From CAVSRC01 sp963781775 (GTDB lineage Bacteria; Pseudomonadota; Alphaproteobacteria; Rhizobiales; Kaistiaceae): a DNA stretch of 64,000 bases. Of the stretch, positions 1 through 8,543 are shown one piece after another (within the stretch, counting starts at the first letter, position 1; each line of letters opens with the position of its first letter). The position numbers were made by a program, and so were the translations under genes. The stretch is from positions 1 through 64,000 of the forward strand of contig CAWAHE010000031.1 of assembly GCA_963781775.1 (NCBI GenBank). The letters run 5' to 3'. The notes beneath the pieces are model-generated. The model was not told the origin of the DNA, did no database searches, and saw only the letters and a program-made list of their open reading frames with translations.

Positions 1-166
1 CAACTTGACTGTTCGCCACCAGCCGCCGATATCCCGCCAATATACTGCATTTGCTGGCGTATTCGGCTTGCGCTCGTTCGCGGCGGCCACGCCCAATCGG
101 CGCCCCTCCAAGCTCTGCCTGCTTTTGGTCAAAGGCCGGCCCAAGACCTGCCTCGATCAGCGTCGC
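1..166. other. Left-edge non-coding stretch
   Basis: The first 166 bases lie downstream of doeB, which is transcribed leftward. I see no convincing gene, hairpin with a T-run or recognised motif here. Open frames crossing the stretch are antisense to doeB and have no family resemblance. Confidence 0.5.
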
Positions 167-1180
167 TCAGGGCGGTGCGTCGATCACGGCGACAACAGCG
201 ACGCAATCGCCGGCCTTGACCAGGCCCGGGAAATGACGGGCAACCAGCAACCCGTCCATCCGGGCGCAATACTCGGTCGGGCGGACGCCGGTCCGGTCGA
301 CCGGATAGATACGCGCCACCGGCTGGCCGCGCTTCACCGCACCGCCCAGTTCGACGAGCACTTCGATCACGCCCTCGTCCTCGCAAAAGACGAAGCAATC
401 GCCCGATGGCATGTCGAGCCACACGGTCTCCGCCGGCGTCACCTCGCCGGCGAGCACGCCGCAATGCTTGAGAAAGTTGTCGAGACCGCGCCGGGCGATC
501 GCTACCGTGCGCGGACTGCTGGTGCCGCCGCCGCCGAGCTCGGTGGTGACGAAGACGCGGCCGAGAGTTTCGGCGGCTGTGTCGTACATGCCGACCGCAT
601 CGATCTCCAGCATGCGCATCGAATAGGGAGCGCCGAACGCCTTGACCGCGGCGAAGCAGCGATCCTCCTGCATCTTGTCGGCGAGGACATGCGCCGCGGC
701 GAAGGGAAGGAAATCGAGCGTGCGCCCGCCGGAATGGAAATCGAGAACGCAGTCGGCGTGGGGCAGCAGCACGCGCTCGAAATAGTCGGCGATCTTCTGC
801 GTGACCGTGCCGTCCGGCCGGCCGGGGAACGACCGGTTGAGATTGCCGCCGTCGATCGGTGAGGTGCGCGTGCCGACCCGGAACGCCGGATAGTTCATCG
901 CCGGAACGATGATCACGCGGCCGGTGACCGTTTCCGGCTTCAGGTTATTGGCGAGTTCGAACAGCGCGAGCGGCCCCTCATACTCGTCGCCGTGATTGCC
1001 GCCGGTCAGAAGTGCGGTGGGTCCGACGCCATTGCGGATGACGGTGATCGGGATCATCACCGAGCCCCAGGCGGAGTCGTTGCGACTGTAAGGCAATCTC
1101 AGGAAGCCGTGATTCACGCCGTCGGCGTCGAGATCGATCGTTGCGACGATCGGCGAGTCTCTCAGCGCGTTGCCGTCCAT
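167..1180 (-). CDS. doeB: N-acetyl-2,4-diaminobutyrate deacetylase (DoeB/EutE)
   Basis: A 337-residue zinc-dependent carboxypeptidase/aspartoacylase-family enzyme. In ectoine breakdown DoeB removes the acetyl group from N-alpha-acetyl-L-2,4-diaminobutyrate made by DoeA, giving diaminobutyrate and acetate in the cytoplasm. The metal site is visible: GGNHGDEYEG gives His63 and Glu66, and LDFHSGGR gives His149. The length is normal for the family. It is the last gene of the leftward eutB-eutC-doeA-doeB operon and starts 10 bases after the doeA stop. The family call alone would be succinylglutamate desuccinylase/aspartoacylase; the doeA and eutBC neighbours make the ectoine assignment firm. Confidence 0.92.
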   Translation of the reverse strand: MDGNALRDSPIVATIDLDADGVNHGFLRLPYSRNDSAWGSVMIPITVIRNGVGPTALLTGGNHGDEYEGPLALFELANNLKPETVTGRVIIVPAMNYPAFRVGTRTSPIDGGNLNRSFPGRPDGTVTQKIADYFERVLLPHADCVLDFHSGGRTLDFLPFAAAHVLADKMQEDRCFAAVKAFGAPYSMRMLEIDAVGMYDTAAETLGRVFVTTELGGGGTSSPRTVAIARRGLDNFLKHCGVLAGEVTPAETVWLDMPSGDCFVFCEDEGVIEVLVELGGAVKRGQPVARIYPVDRTGVRPTEYCARMDGLLVARHFPGLVKAGDCVAVVAVIDAPP

Positions 1181-1190
1181 GACCTCCGCC

Positions 1191-2372
1191 TCATGCCCTG
1201 ACGAGAAGCTGGCGGGGCACGTCGGCCAGCAATTCCGGCGCCCCGTCGGTGATGGCGATCGACTCGGTGATTTCCATGCCCCAGTCCTGCATCCACAGTC
1301 CGGTCATGAAATGGAAGGTCATGCCGGGCTCCAGTTCCGTGCGGTCGCCGGGGCGAAGGCTCATCGTCCGCTCACCCCAGTCCGGCGGATAGGAAATACC
1401 GATCGGATAGCCGGTGCGATTATCCTTGACGATGCCATAGCGCGCCAGGACCGCGAAGAAGGCATTGGCGATATCCTCGCAGGCATTGCCCGGTCGTGCC
1501 GCTGCAAGGCCCGCCTCCATGCCCTCCAGAACCGCCTTCTCGGCGTCCAGGAAGGTCTGGGTCGGCTGGCCGAGAAAGACCGTGCGCGACAGCGGACAGT
1601 GATAGCGCTTGTAGCAGCCGGCGATCTCGAAGAACGTCCCCTCACCGCGTTTCAGGGGCTTGTCGTCCCAGGTCAGGTGCGGCGCGGCGGCATCCGATCC
1701 CGACGGCACCAGCGGCACGATCGCCGGATAGTCGCCGCCATGGCCTTCGACGCCGCGGATGCCGGTGCTGGTGATCTCGGCGACGAGATCGCACTTGCGC
1801 ATGCCCGGCTGGACGATTTCGGCAATGCGCCGATGCATCGCGGACACGATCCTTCCGGCAATGCGCATGTAGTCAAGTTCCTGCGCGCTCTTCACGGCGC
1901 GCTGCCAGTTGACGAGGCCCGTGGCGTCCTTGAACCGGGCGTTGGGCAGGTGGCGTTGCAGCGTGGCGAAGGCGGCCGCCGAGAACCAGTAATTGTCCAT
2001 CTCGACGCCGATGGTCCCTTTGCCGGCACCGCCATCGGTCAAGGTCGTCGCCAGCACCTCCATCGGGTGCCGCTCCGTCGACTGCACGTAGATGTCGGGA
2101 TAGCCGACGATGCGATCCTCACCGATCCAGCACGTGCGCAGGGCGCCCTGCACATCCTGACTGCGTCCGAACCAGATCGGCTCGCCGTCCGCAGGAACCA
2201 CGACCGCCTGATGGACGTAGAACGACCAGCCATCATAGCCGGTCAGCCACGCCATGTTCGACGGGTCGGAGACGATCAGCGTATCGACGCCGGCCGCCGC
2301 CATCGCTTGCCGCGTTTTCGCAAGCCGGGCCGCATATTCTTGACGCGTGAAGTTCAACGGAACATCGGGCAT
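1191..2372 (-). CDS. doeA: Ectoine hydrolase (DoeA/EutD), M24 peptidase fold
   Basis: A 393-residue protein with an N-terminal creatinase-like domain (about residues 1-150) and a C-terminal pita-bread M24 domain. The family opens the ectoine ring to N-acetyl-diaminobutyrate. Visible M24 signatures include GTFFEIAGCYKRYHCPLSR and HFMTGLWMQDWGMEITESI. It starts 7 bases after the eutC stop and is followed at once by doeB, the order known from ectoine-degrading proteobacteria. A generic Xaa-Pro aminopeptidase annotation is the main alternative; the complete ehu/doe context makes it unlikely. Confidence 0.93.
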   Translation of the reverse strand: MPDVPLNFTRQEYAARLAKTRQAMAAAGVDTLIVSDPSNMAWLTGYDGWSFYVHQAVVVPADGEPIWFGRSQDVQGALRTCWIGEDRIVGYPDIYVQSTERHPMEVLATTLTDGGAGKGTIGVEMDNYWFSAAAFATLQRHLPNARFKDATGLVNWQRAVKSAQELDYMRIAGRIVSAMHRRIAEIVQPGMRKCDLVAEITSTGIRGVEGHGGDYPAIVPLVPSGSDAAAPHLTWDDKPLKRGEGTFFEIAGCYKRYHCPLSRTVFLGQPTQTFLDAEKAVLEGMEAGLAAARPGNACEDIANAFFAVLARYGIVKDNRTGYPIGISYPPDWGERTMSLRPGDRTELEPGMTFHFMTGLWMQDWGMEITESIAITDGAPELLADVPRQLLVRA

Positions 2373-2379
2373 CTGGTCC

Positions 2380-3369
2380 TCATGTCTTGAACACTGTTCC
2401 GGCCTGTGCCGCCCTGGCGCGGGCGACGGCCAGCGTCGCGACGGCGGTATCCTGCACGCCGGTCCCGGTCAGATCGCATAGGGTGATGTCATCCGGCGAC
2501 CGCCGACCCGCCGCGAGCCCCGCGATTACCCGGCCAATCTCGGCAAAGGCCGCGTCGGCGCTGACCGCGCCGGCCTCCAGCGCATGATGCAATTCACCTA
2601 GCCGCCGGGTCTGCGCCAGACTGTCCGCGACGTAGGTGACGCGAGCGATCGCGGCGGGCTCGATCTCGTTCTTGTGCTCGGCGTCGGAGCCCATGGCCGT
2701 GATGTGCTGGCCCGCGACCAGCCACTGCGCCTTGAGGATGGATGCGGTCGCAGGCGTCGTGGTGACGATCACGTCGGCGCCGCGCACCGCCTCTTCCGGA
2801 ACCGACACAGCGACGGCCGAGATGCCGAGTGTCTTCGCCACATCGGCAGCGAGAGCCTCGGCCGCCTCGCGGCGACGCGCCCAAATGCGCACTTCCCGGA
2901 TGGGACGGACCAACGCCAGAGCGTCGAGTTGGAGCCGCGCCTGAACCCCCGCGCCCAGGATCGCCGCGACAGCCGCGTCCTTGCGGGCGAGATGCTTCGC
3001 CGCCACGGCGCCGGCAGCTGCGGTGCGCACGTCGGTCAGGTAGCCGTTGTCGAGAAGCAACGCCTCGACCAGACCGGTTTTTGCACTGAGGTAGACCATC
3101 AATCCGTTGACGCTCGGCAGTCCCGCCTTTGGATTGTCGAAGAAGCCGGGGCTGATCTTGATGGCGAAGCCGCCGAGGCCCGGTACGTAGGCGGTCTTCA
3201 CGTCGACCTCGCCGTTGGCGTCCTTGACGTCGAGCCTGAGGATCGGCGGCATGACGACTGCCTCGGTCGCAAGCGCCCGGAACGCGCTCTCGACGATCGC
3301 GATGGCATCGAGATCGAGCGGCACCAGTTTCCGCAGGTCGGCCTCGGTCAGGATCGTCATCTCGGGCAT
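2380..3369 (-). CDS. eutC: Ornithine cyclodeaminase-family protein EutC
   Basis: An NAD-binding ornithine cyclodeaminase/mu-crystallin family protein, about 329 residues from the chosen start. EutC acts with EutB (and usually EutA) in hydroxyectoine use; its exact chemistry is less settled than that of DoeA and DoeB. The Rossmann loop is clear (AILGAGVQARLQLDAL), as is the C-terminal DLTGTGVQDTAVA motif. I chose the ATG at 3369 because a GGAGG lies 11 bases upstream, inside the end of eutB. An ATG at 3387 would overlap eutB by 11 bases, and a third ATG lies at 3360. Confidence 0.88.
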   Translation of the reverse strand: MPEMTILTEADLRKLVPLDLDAIAIVESAFRALATEAVVMPPILRLDVKDANGEVDVKTAYVPGLGGFAIKISPGFFDNPKAGLPSVNGLMVYLSAKTGLVEALLLDNGYLTDVRTAAAGAVAAKHLARKDAAVAAILGAGVQARLQLDALALVRPIREVRIWARRREAAEALAADVAKTLGISAVAVSVPEEAVRGADVIVTTTPATASILKAQWLVAGQHITAMGSDAEHKNEIEPAAIARVTYVADSLAQTRRLGELHHALEAGAVSADAAFAEIGRVIAGLAAGRRSPDDITLCDLTGTGVQDTAVATLAVARARAAQAGTVFKT

Positions 3370-3376
3370 CGCCTGA

Positions 3377-4351
3377 CTATCCTCCATCCAATTTGCGCTC
3401 GCAGATGATGCGGCGGTGCTGGTCGGGCGCGATGTTCTTGCCCGTCAGCACCAGCGCCGTCGGCCCACGCAGCAAGACCTTGCCGGAGAGGATAGCCGCA
3501 ATGCCGACGGCGGCCGCGCCCTCGATCACCTCGCCTTCCTCTTCGTAGGCCAGGCGGATGCCGTCCGCGATCGCCGCCTCGCTCACCAGCACGCAATCGT
3601 CGACCAGCGAACGAACCATCTCGAACGTGTGCCGGTTGGCGAGGCCGATCCCGCCACCGAGCGAGTCTGCGAGGGACTCCTCTTCCACGATCTCGACGGG
3701 ATGCCCGGCCGCGAGGCTCGCAACCATCGCCGCGCCTCGCTCCATGGTGATGCCGATGACGCGTGTCCTGGGATTGAGCGTCTTGACCGCCAGCGCGACG
3801 CCGGAGATGAGCCCGCCGCCGGAAAGCGGCACGAGCACGGTGTCGAGGTCCGGCGCATCCTCCATGATCTCGAGTCCGAGCGTACCCTGACCGGCGATGA
3901 CGGCGCCATCGTCGAACGGCGAGATCTCGGTCATGCCCTTGTCGCGTACGAGCCGGTCGACCTCGCGCTGCGCGTCGTCCTGGCTGGCCCCCGCAATGCG
4001 GACTTCCGCGCCCAGCGCCTCGACTGCCTGAACCTTGTTGCCGGGCACCAGTTTGGACATGCAGACCACCGCCATGGCGCCCGTCGCCCGGCTGGCATGG
4101 GCCACGGCGCGGCCGTGGTTGCCCGTGGACGCCGTCGCCACGCCCGACCGTCTCTGCGCCTCGGTGAGCGACAGCAAGGCATTGGTGGCGCCGCGCAGCT
4201 TGAAGCTGCCGGTAATCTGATGGTGTTCGCACTTGATCAGCACCGGAACGCCGGCCCTGCGGCTCATGCCGGTCGCCTCGCGCATCGGCGTCCGCGACAG
4301 GCGGCCGGCGATCCGGTTGCGTGCCTGCAACACATGCGAGAAGGGAATCAT
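3377..4351 (-). CDS. eutB: Threonine dehydratase-like PLP enzyme EutB
   Basis: A 324-residue fold-type II PLP enzyme. The PLP lysine is Lys51 in ITGSFKLRGA, the asparagine loop is STGNHGRAVAH, and the glycine-rich phosphate loop is LSGGGLISG. EutB is tied to conversion of hydroxyectoine so that it can enter the ectoine route. It lacks the C-terminal ACT domain of biosynthetic IlvA, as expected for a catabolic enzyme. It is the first gene of the leftward operon, and its stop is next to the ribosome-binding site of eutC. Without its neighbours it would be called threonine/serine dehydratase. Confidence 0.9.
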   Translation of the reverse strand: MIPFSHVLQARNRIAGRLSRTPMREATGMSRRAGVPVLIKCEHHQITGSFKLRGATNALLSLTEAQRRSGVATASTGNHGRAVAHASRATGAMAVVCMSKLVPGNKVQAVEALGAEVRIAGASQDDAQREVDRLVRDKGMTEISPFDDGAVIAGQGTLGLEIMEDAPDLDTVLVPLSGGGLISGVALAVKTLNPRTRVIGITMERGAAMVASLAAGHPVEIVEEESLADSLGGGIGLANRHTFEMVRSLVDDCVLVSEAAIADGIRLAYEEEGEVIEGAAAVGIAAILSGKVLLRGPTALVLTGKNIAPDQHRRIICERKLDGG

Positions 4352-4716
4352 GATCGCACCGGGCGTCCCGTGTGGTGACGTCGCGCTCTCGCGCCGTCAG
4401 ACCACGATACATCCACGCGGTCCTTCACCGCCGTCGCAACACTATCCATTCGCCGACAAAGTCGATCTCTCCAAATCCGCCGCACGTGCATAGCCGATCC
4501 TCCTGCCGGGCCGATCAAAAAAAGTCATATCCTCCCTCGACTCCGATCCCGCTCTCCGCAACGCTTCAGGACCCAGTCGAAACCTGCGAGGCCATCCGAA
4601 AAACGCCCTTCGTTTCAGTCCATTGAGCGTGCACGCACGCTCGACCGATGCCCTCGACGCCATTGGCCGAACCTGGCCCCCGTAGCATCCGCAACGACAT
4701 CCGGAAGGACACGAAA
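4352..4716. promoter_or_regulatory. Divergent control region of the ectoine locus
   Basis: This 365-bp gene-free stretch separates the leftward eutBC-doeAB operon from the rightward ehuBCDA-doeX operon, so both promoters should lie here. It contains an A-run near 4518-4524 and a perfect dyad at 4625-4642, listed separately. No textbook -35/-10 pair stands out. DoeX, encoded at the end of the ehu arm, is the obvious candidate regulator to bind here; that is inference. Confidence 0.6.
4625..4642. promoter_or_regulatory. Perfect 8-bp inverted repeat upstream of ehuB
   Basis: GAGCGTGC, two bases, then GCACGCTC form a perfect dyad 75 bases before the ehuB start. Size and position suit an operator for a dimeric regulator such as DoeX. 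No T-run follows, so it is not a terminator. Operator function is inferred. Confidence 0.4.
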
Positions 4717-5592
4717 ATGGGTACTTTTTCTAAACGATCCTGGAAGCTTGCCGCGGCGGTCGCCGCCTTGGCCGTAACCGCCGCCGCGTCAACCGCGGCC
4801 AACGCCGTCACTCTCAAGGACGTCAAGGATCGCGGCTATATCCGCATCGCCGTCGCCAACGAGATTCCCTACGGCTACGTCGATCCGAACGGCGAAGCCA
4901 AGGGCGCCGGCCCCGACGTCGCCAAGGAAGTCGTCAAGGCGCTCGGCATCGAGGCCGACAACATCCAGTGGGTGGTGACCAGCTTCAGCTCGCTCATCCC
5001 GGGCCTGCAGGCGAACCGCTTCGACATGACTGCGGCGGAAATGGCCATCCGGCCCGAGCGCTGCCAGAAGGTCGTCTATTCCGAGCCCAACACGTCATAC
5101 GGCGAAGGCCTGCTGGTCGCGGCCGGCGATCCCAAGAGCATCCATACCTATGCCGACTTCAAGAAAGAGGGCATGAAGGTCGCCATCATGGCCGGCGCCG
5201 ACCAGCTCAACATGATGCAGTCGCTGGGCGTGCCGGAAGCCAACATCGTCACCATCGCCGCCAACGCCGACGCGATCTCGACCGTGTCCACCGGCCGCGC
5301 CGACGCTTATGCGGCAACCGGCCTGACGGCCAGCGAACTCGCCGGCAAGAGCGACAAGGTCGAGCTCGCACCGGATTTCGTCGACCCGGTCGTCGACGGC
5401 AAGGAAGTGCGCAGCTGGGGCGGCTTCAACTTCAACAGCGACTCGAAGGACCTGCGCGATGCCTTCAACGCCGAACTGGTGAAGTTCAAGAAGACCGACG
5501 CATGGAAGAAGATCCTGGCCGGGTACGGCTTCACGCCGGCCGACATCAATGGCTCCTCGGCCAAGACGACCGAGCAGCTGTGCGCCGGCTAA
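4717..5592 (+). CDS. ehuB: Ectoine/hydroxyectoine-binding periplasmic protein EhuB
   Basis: A family 3 solute-binding protein of 291 residues from the chosen start. A signal peptide is plain: MGTFSKRSWK, then a hydrophobic Ala-rich stretch ending near AANA. The mature part starts with VTLKDVKDRGYIRIAVANE, typical of the amino-acid/ectoine class. The frame is open 23 codons further upstream to 4648, but the ATG at 4717 has AAGGAC before it and puts the signal peptide at the N-terminus. It delivers substrate to EhuCD. It is the first gene of the rightward operon and is followed by a stem-loop before ehuC. Confidence 0.92.
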   Translation: MGTFSKRSWKLAAAVAALAVTAAASTAANAVTLKDVKDRGYIRIAVANEIPYGYVDPNGEAKGAGPDVAKEVVKALGIEADNIQWVVTSFSSLIPGLQANRFDMTAAEMAIRPERCQKVVYSEPNTSYGEGLLVAAGDPKSIHTYADFKKEGMKVAIMAGADQLNMMQSLGVPEANIVTIAANADAISTVSTGRADAYAATGLTASELAGKSDKVELAPDFVDPVVDGKEVRSWGGFNFNSDSKDLRDAFNAELVKFKKTDAWKKILAGYGFTPADINGSSAKTTEQLCAG

Positions 5593-5614
5593 CGGCGGCC
5601 TGACCTCGCAGACG

Positions 5615-5645
5615 AATGGCCGGGTGCCCGTAGCGCCCGGCCATT
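5615..5645 (+). terminator. Intercistronic stem-loop between ehuB and ehuC
   Basis: AATGGCCGGG and CCCGGCCATT form a perfect 10-bp stem with an 11-base loop, 23 bases after the ehuB stop. There is no T-run. Such hairpins after a binding-protein gene usually protect the 3' end of a shorter mRNA or partly attenuate, so that the binding protein outnumbers its permease. That role is inferred. Confidence 0.6.
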
Positions 5646-5680
5646 GCTAGATTGGCGTGGTGGAAGGGGGTGCATCGCCG

Positions 5681-6352
5681 GTGCAATGGGTTGAATATCT
5701 TCGGCCCCTTCTGCAGGGCGCCTGGGTCACCATCGAGCTGACGGTCTTCTCGACCATCCTCGGCGCGATCTGCGCCTTCGCCTTCGGCATCGGCAAGCTC
5801 TCATCGAACTGGGCGATCAAAGGCTTCTCGATCGTCTATATCGAGATTTTCCGCGGCACGTCGCTGCTGGTGCAGCTCTTCTGGCTCTACTTCGCGCTCC
5901 CCATCGCCGGCGACGCCATCGGCATCGATCTCAGGCTGCCCCCAGTCGTTGCCGGCGTTCTGGCACTTGGCCTCAACATCGGCGCTTACGGCGCGGAAGT
6001 GGTGCGCGGCGCCATCCAGGCGGTCCGCCCCGCTCAACACGAGGCCGCGCGGGCACTCAATTTCACGCCCCGCCAGGCGCTGTGGCGCATCGCCCTGCCG
6101 CAGGCGATCCCCGAGATGATGCCGTCCTTCGGCAATCTTGCGGTCCAGAACCTCAAGGACACGGCCCTGGCGTCGCTGATCAGTCTCGGCGACCTCGCCT
6201 TCCGCGCCGAGCAAATCCGGAATTTCACGCAAGACTCCACCACGGTCTATTCCATCATCCTACTGATGTATTTCGGCATGGCGCTGGTCCTGACGGCCAT
6301 CATGCGCCTGCTCGAACACTCGGTCGGCCGGTGGCGCGGCGCGAGGACCTGA
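5681..6352 (+). CDS. ehuC: Ectoine/hydroxyectoine ABC permease EhuC
   Basis: An inner-membrane permease of the His/Glu/Gln family, about 223 residues with roughly five membrane segments. The ATPase-contact EAA loop is EAARALNFTPRQALWRIALP. I chose the GTG at 5681, which has GGAAGGGGG upstream and begins MQWVEYLRPLL; the frame also has GTG codons at 5657 and 5660 with no ribosome-binding site. It pairs with EhuD. Four bases separate its stop from the ehuD start. Confidence 0.9.
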   Translation: MQWVEYLRPLLQGAWVTIELTVFSTILGAICAFAFGIGKLSSNWAIKGFSIVYIEIFRGTSLLVQLFWLYFALPIAGDAIGIDLRLPPVVAGVLALGLNIGAYGAEVVRGAIQAVRPAQHEAARALNFTPRQALWRIALPQAIPEMMPSFGNLAVQNLKDTALASLISLGDLAFRAEQIRNFTQDSTTVYSIILLMYFGMALVLTAIMRLLEHSVGRWRGART

Positions 6353-6356
6353 CCCG

Positions 6357-7052
6357 ATGCTGTTCGGCTATCACTGGGACACCGCGCACGGGGAACTGGC
6401 CTTCGCCTGGTCGATCCTGCCGATGCTGCTCATCGGCCTGGTGGTCACGATCGAAGCGTCGATCGCCGGCTTCTTCGTCGCGCTGGTCCTCGGACTGATC
6501 TTCGCTGTCCTCAAGGGCGTCCCGCTGAAGATCATTTCCTGGCCGGCCTACGTGATCACGGAGTTCTTCCGCGACACGCCGCTGCTCGTGCAACTGTTCT
6601 TCCTCTATTACGTGCTCGCCGAATACGGGATCATCCTTCCCGCCTTCCTGACGGGCGCGCTGGCGCTGGGTGTCCAGTACAGCGCCTACATGGCCGAGGT
6701 CTATCGCGCCGGCATTGAAGCGGTGCCAAAGGGCCAGCACGAAGCGGCCAAGGCGCTCGATTTCTCCAACGTCCATACCTTCACCCACGTGGTCCTGCCG
6801 CAGGCGGTGCCGCGCATCGTTCCGGCGCTCGGCAACTACCTCGTCTCGATCATGAAGGACGTGCCGGTGCTGTCGGTAGTGACCGTGCTGGAGATGCTCA
6901 ACGTCGCCCGCATCATCGGCGACCAGACCTTCGACTATCTGGTGCCTCTCTCCATGGTCGGTGGGCTCTATCTCATCCTGACGCTGGTCGCCTCGGCCGT
7001 CGTGCGCCTCGTCGACAGGAGTCTGCCAAAAACAGGGTTGCCGCTCAGATGA
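6357..7052 (+). CDS. ehuD: Ectoine/hydroxyectoine ABC permease EhuD
   Basis: The second permease, 231 residues, homologous to EhuC with an EAA loop EAAKALDFSNVHTFTHVVLP. Several hydrophobic segments are visible, for example the stretch around LPMLLIGLVVTIEASIAGFF. It forms the membrane channel with EhuC. Its stop overlaps the ehuA start (ATGA), so translation of the two is probably coupled. Confidence 0.91.
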   Translation: MLFGYHWDTAHGELAFAWSILPMLLIGLVVTIEASIAGFFVALVLGLIFAVLKGVPLKIISWPAYVITEFFRDTPLLVQLFFLYYVLAEYGIILPAFLTGALALGVQYSAYMAEVYRAGIEAVPKGQHEAAKALDFSNVHTFTHVVLPQAVPRIVPALGNYLVSIMKDVPVLSVVTVLEMLNVARIIGDQTFDYLVPLSMVGGLYLILTLVASAVVRLVDRSLPKTGLPLR

Positions 7053-7834
7053 CCGACCCAATCATCTCCTTCGACAAGGTGGTCAAGAATTACGGCGACC
7101 ACATCGTCCTCAACGAACTCGATTTCACCGTCGCACCGGGGGAGAAGGTCACCATTATCGGCCCGTCGGGCTCCGGCAAGTCGACGGTGCTGCGCATCCT
7201 GATGACATTGGAGAAGATCAACAACGGCGTGATCCATGTCGGCGGCCAGCCGCTCTGGCACGAGCAACGCAATGGCGAACTGGTCACGGCCAGCGAAGCG
7301 CATCTGCGGACCATGCGCAAAATGCTCGGCATGGTCTTCCAGCAATTCAATTTGTTTCCGCACATGACGGTGCTGCGCAACATCACCGAGGCCCCGATCA
7401 CGGTGCTCAAGATGTCCAAGGCGGAGGCCCGCGACCGCGCCGAGGAATTGCTCCAGCTTGTCGGCCTGACCGACCAGGCGAACAAGTTCCCCAACCAATT
7501 GTCCGGCGGCCAGCAGCAACGCGTCGGCATTGCCCGGGCGCTCGCCATGCGCCCCAAGATCATGCTGTTCGACGAGCCGACTTCGGCGCTCGATCCAGAA
7601 CTCGTCGGCGAGGTTCTCAACGTCATCGGCCGGCTCGCCGCCGAACACGACCTCACCATGCTGCTGGTCACTCACGAGATGCGCTTCGCGCGCGAGGTCT
7701 CCGATCGTGTCTGCTTCTTCGACAAGGGCAGGATCAAGGAGCAGGGAACGCCCGACCAGCTGTTCACGGACCCCAAGGAGGCGCGCACGCGCGAATTTCT
7801 CAAGGCCGTGCTCGACGGGAACCGGAGCGCTTGA
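7049..7834 (+). CDS. ehuA: Ectoine/hydroxyectoine ABC ATPase EhuA
   Basis: A 261-residue ABC ATPase with Walker A GPSGSGKST, Q-loop MVFQQFNLFPHMTV, signature LSGGQQQRVGIARAL and Walker B IMLFDEPTSALDP, followed by the switch His in LLVTHEMRFAREV. This is the polar amino-acid transporter type. It energises EhuBCD. The start overlaps ehuD by 4 bases, and the stop overlaps the doeX start region. Confidence 0.93.
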   Translation: MTDPIISFDKVVKNYGDHIVLNELDFTVAPGEKVTIIGPSGSGKSTVLRILMTLEKINNGVIHVGGQPLWHEQRNGELVTASEAHLRTMRKMLGMVFQQFNLFPHMTVLRNITEAPITVLKMSKAEARDRAEELLQLVGLTDQANKFPNQLSGGQQQRVGIARALAMRPKIMLFDEPTSALDPELVGEVLNVIGRLAAEHDLTMLLVTHEMRFAREVSDRVCFFDKGRIKEQGTPDQLFTDPKEARTREFLKAVLDGNRSA

Positions 7835-8445
7835 TGGAACCGACGCTCAACAGGCCCGCAGTTTGCATGTCGGACAATCTGGACGCCGCGGCCACAGCCG
7901 CATTAGTGTCCTATCGTCGACCGACAGGGCTGAAAACTGGCGTGAACACGGCCAAACCGGACAATCCGAGACTCGATGCACGGGACATCAAGATCCTGGG
8001 CATCCTCCAGCGCGAAGGGCGCATCTCGAAAACTGCGCTGGCGGAACGGGTCAATCTTTCGTCGACGCCGTGCTGGGAACGGTTGCGCCGGCTCGAACAG
8101 GCCGGGATCATCGAGAGCTACGGCGCTCAGATATCGCTGAAAGCCTTCGGACCGGTGACCATCGTGTTCGTCGAGGTCAGCATCGAAAATCATCGCAGCG
8201 AGGATTTCCAGCGCTTCGAGAGCGCCATCGCCAAGGTGCCGGAAATCATCGAATGCTGGGCGGTCGGCGGCGGCATCGACTATCTCTGCAAGGTGGTCGT
8301 GCGGAACCTCGGCGACTACCAGGAACTGATCGAATCCCTGCTCGAAGAGCACATCGGCATTCAGCGGTATTTCACCTACGTGGTGACCGCCCCGGTCAAG
8401 AACGAACCGATGCCTGTCCAGTTGCTGGCGCGGCCCGACGCTTGA
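7834..8445 (+). CDS. doeX: Lrp/AsnC-family regulator DoeX
   Basis: A feast/famine regulator with an N-terminal winged helix (DARDIKILGILQREGRISKT, then WERLRRLEQAGII) and a C-terminal ligand-binding domain. DoeX-type proteins sense intermediates of ectoine breakdown and bind the promoters of doe/ehu operons. The start is unsure. The ATG at 7834 overlaps the ehuA stop by one base and has GGAG six bases upstream, giving 203 residues, but the first 36 residues look unstructured. A GTG at 7942 would give a normal-length protein of 167 residues. Confidence 0.85.
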   Translation: MEPTLNRPAVCMSDNLDAAATAALVSYRRPTGLKTGVNTAKPDNPRLDARDIKILGILQREGRISKTALAERVNLSSTPCWERLRRLEQAGIIESYGAQISLKAFGPVTIVFVEVSIENHRSEDFQRFESAIAKVPEIIECWAVGGGIDYLCKVVVRNLGDYQELIESLLEEHIGIQRYFTYVVTAPVKNEPMPVQLLARPDA

Positions 8446-8543
8446 CGCACGGCGTCTCGCCTGCTGATCCATTCTTCCCATCCGTCGACACGAGATCGCG
8501 AGTCGCGGATGTTTGCGCGATGCGTATGCAAGAGGCGAAGGCG

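Noticed and set aside
7530..8543. A long N-terminal extension of the glycerophosphodiesterase
   Set aside because: The frame is open back into ehuA but overlaps ehuA and doeX in another frame. The ribosome-binding site and family start point to 8544.
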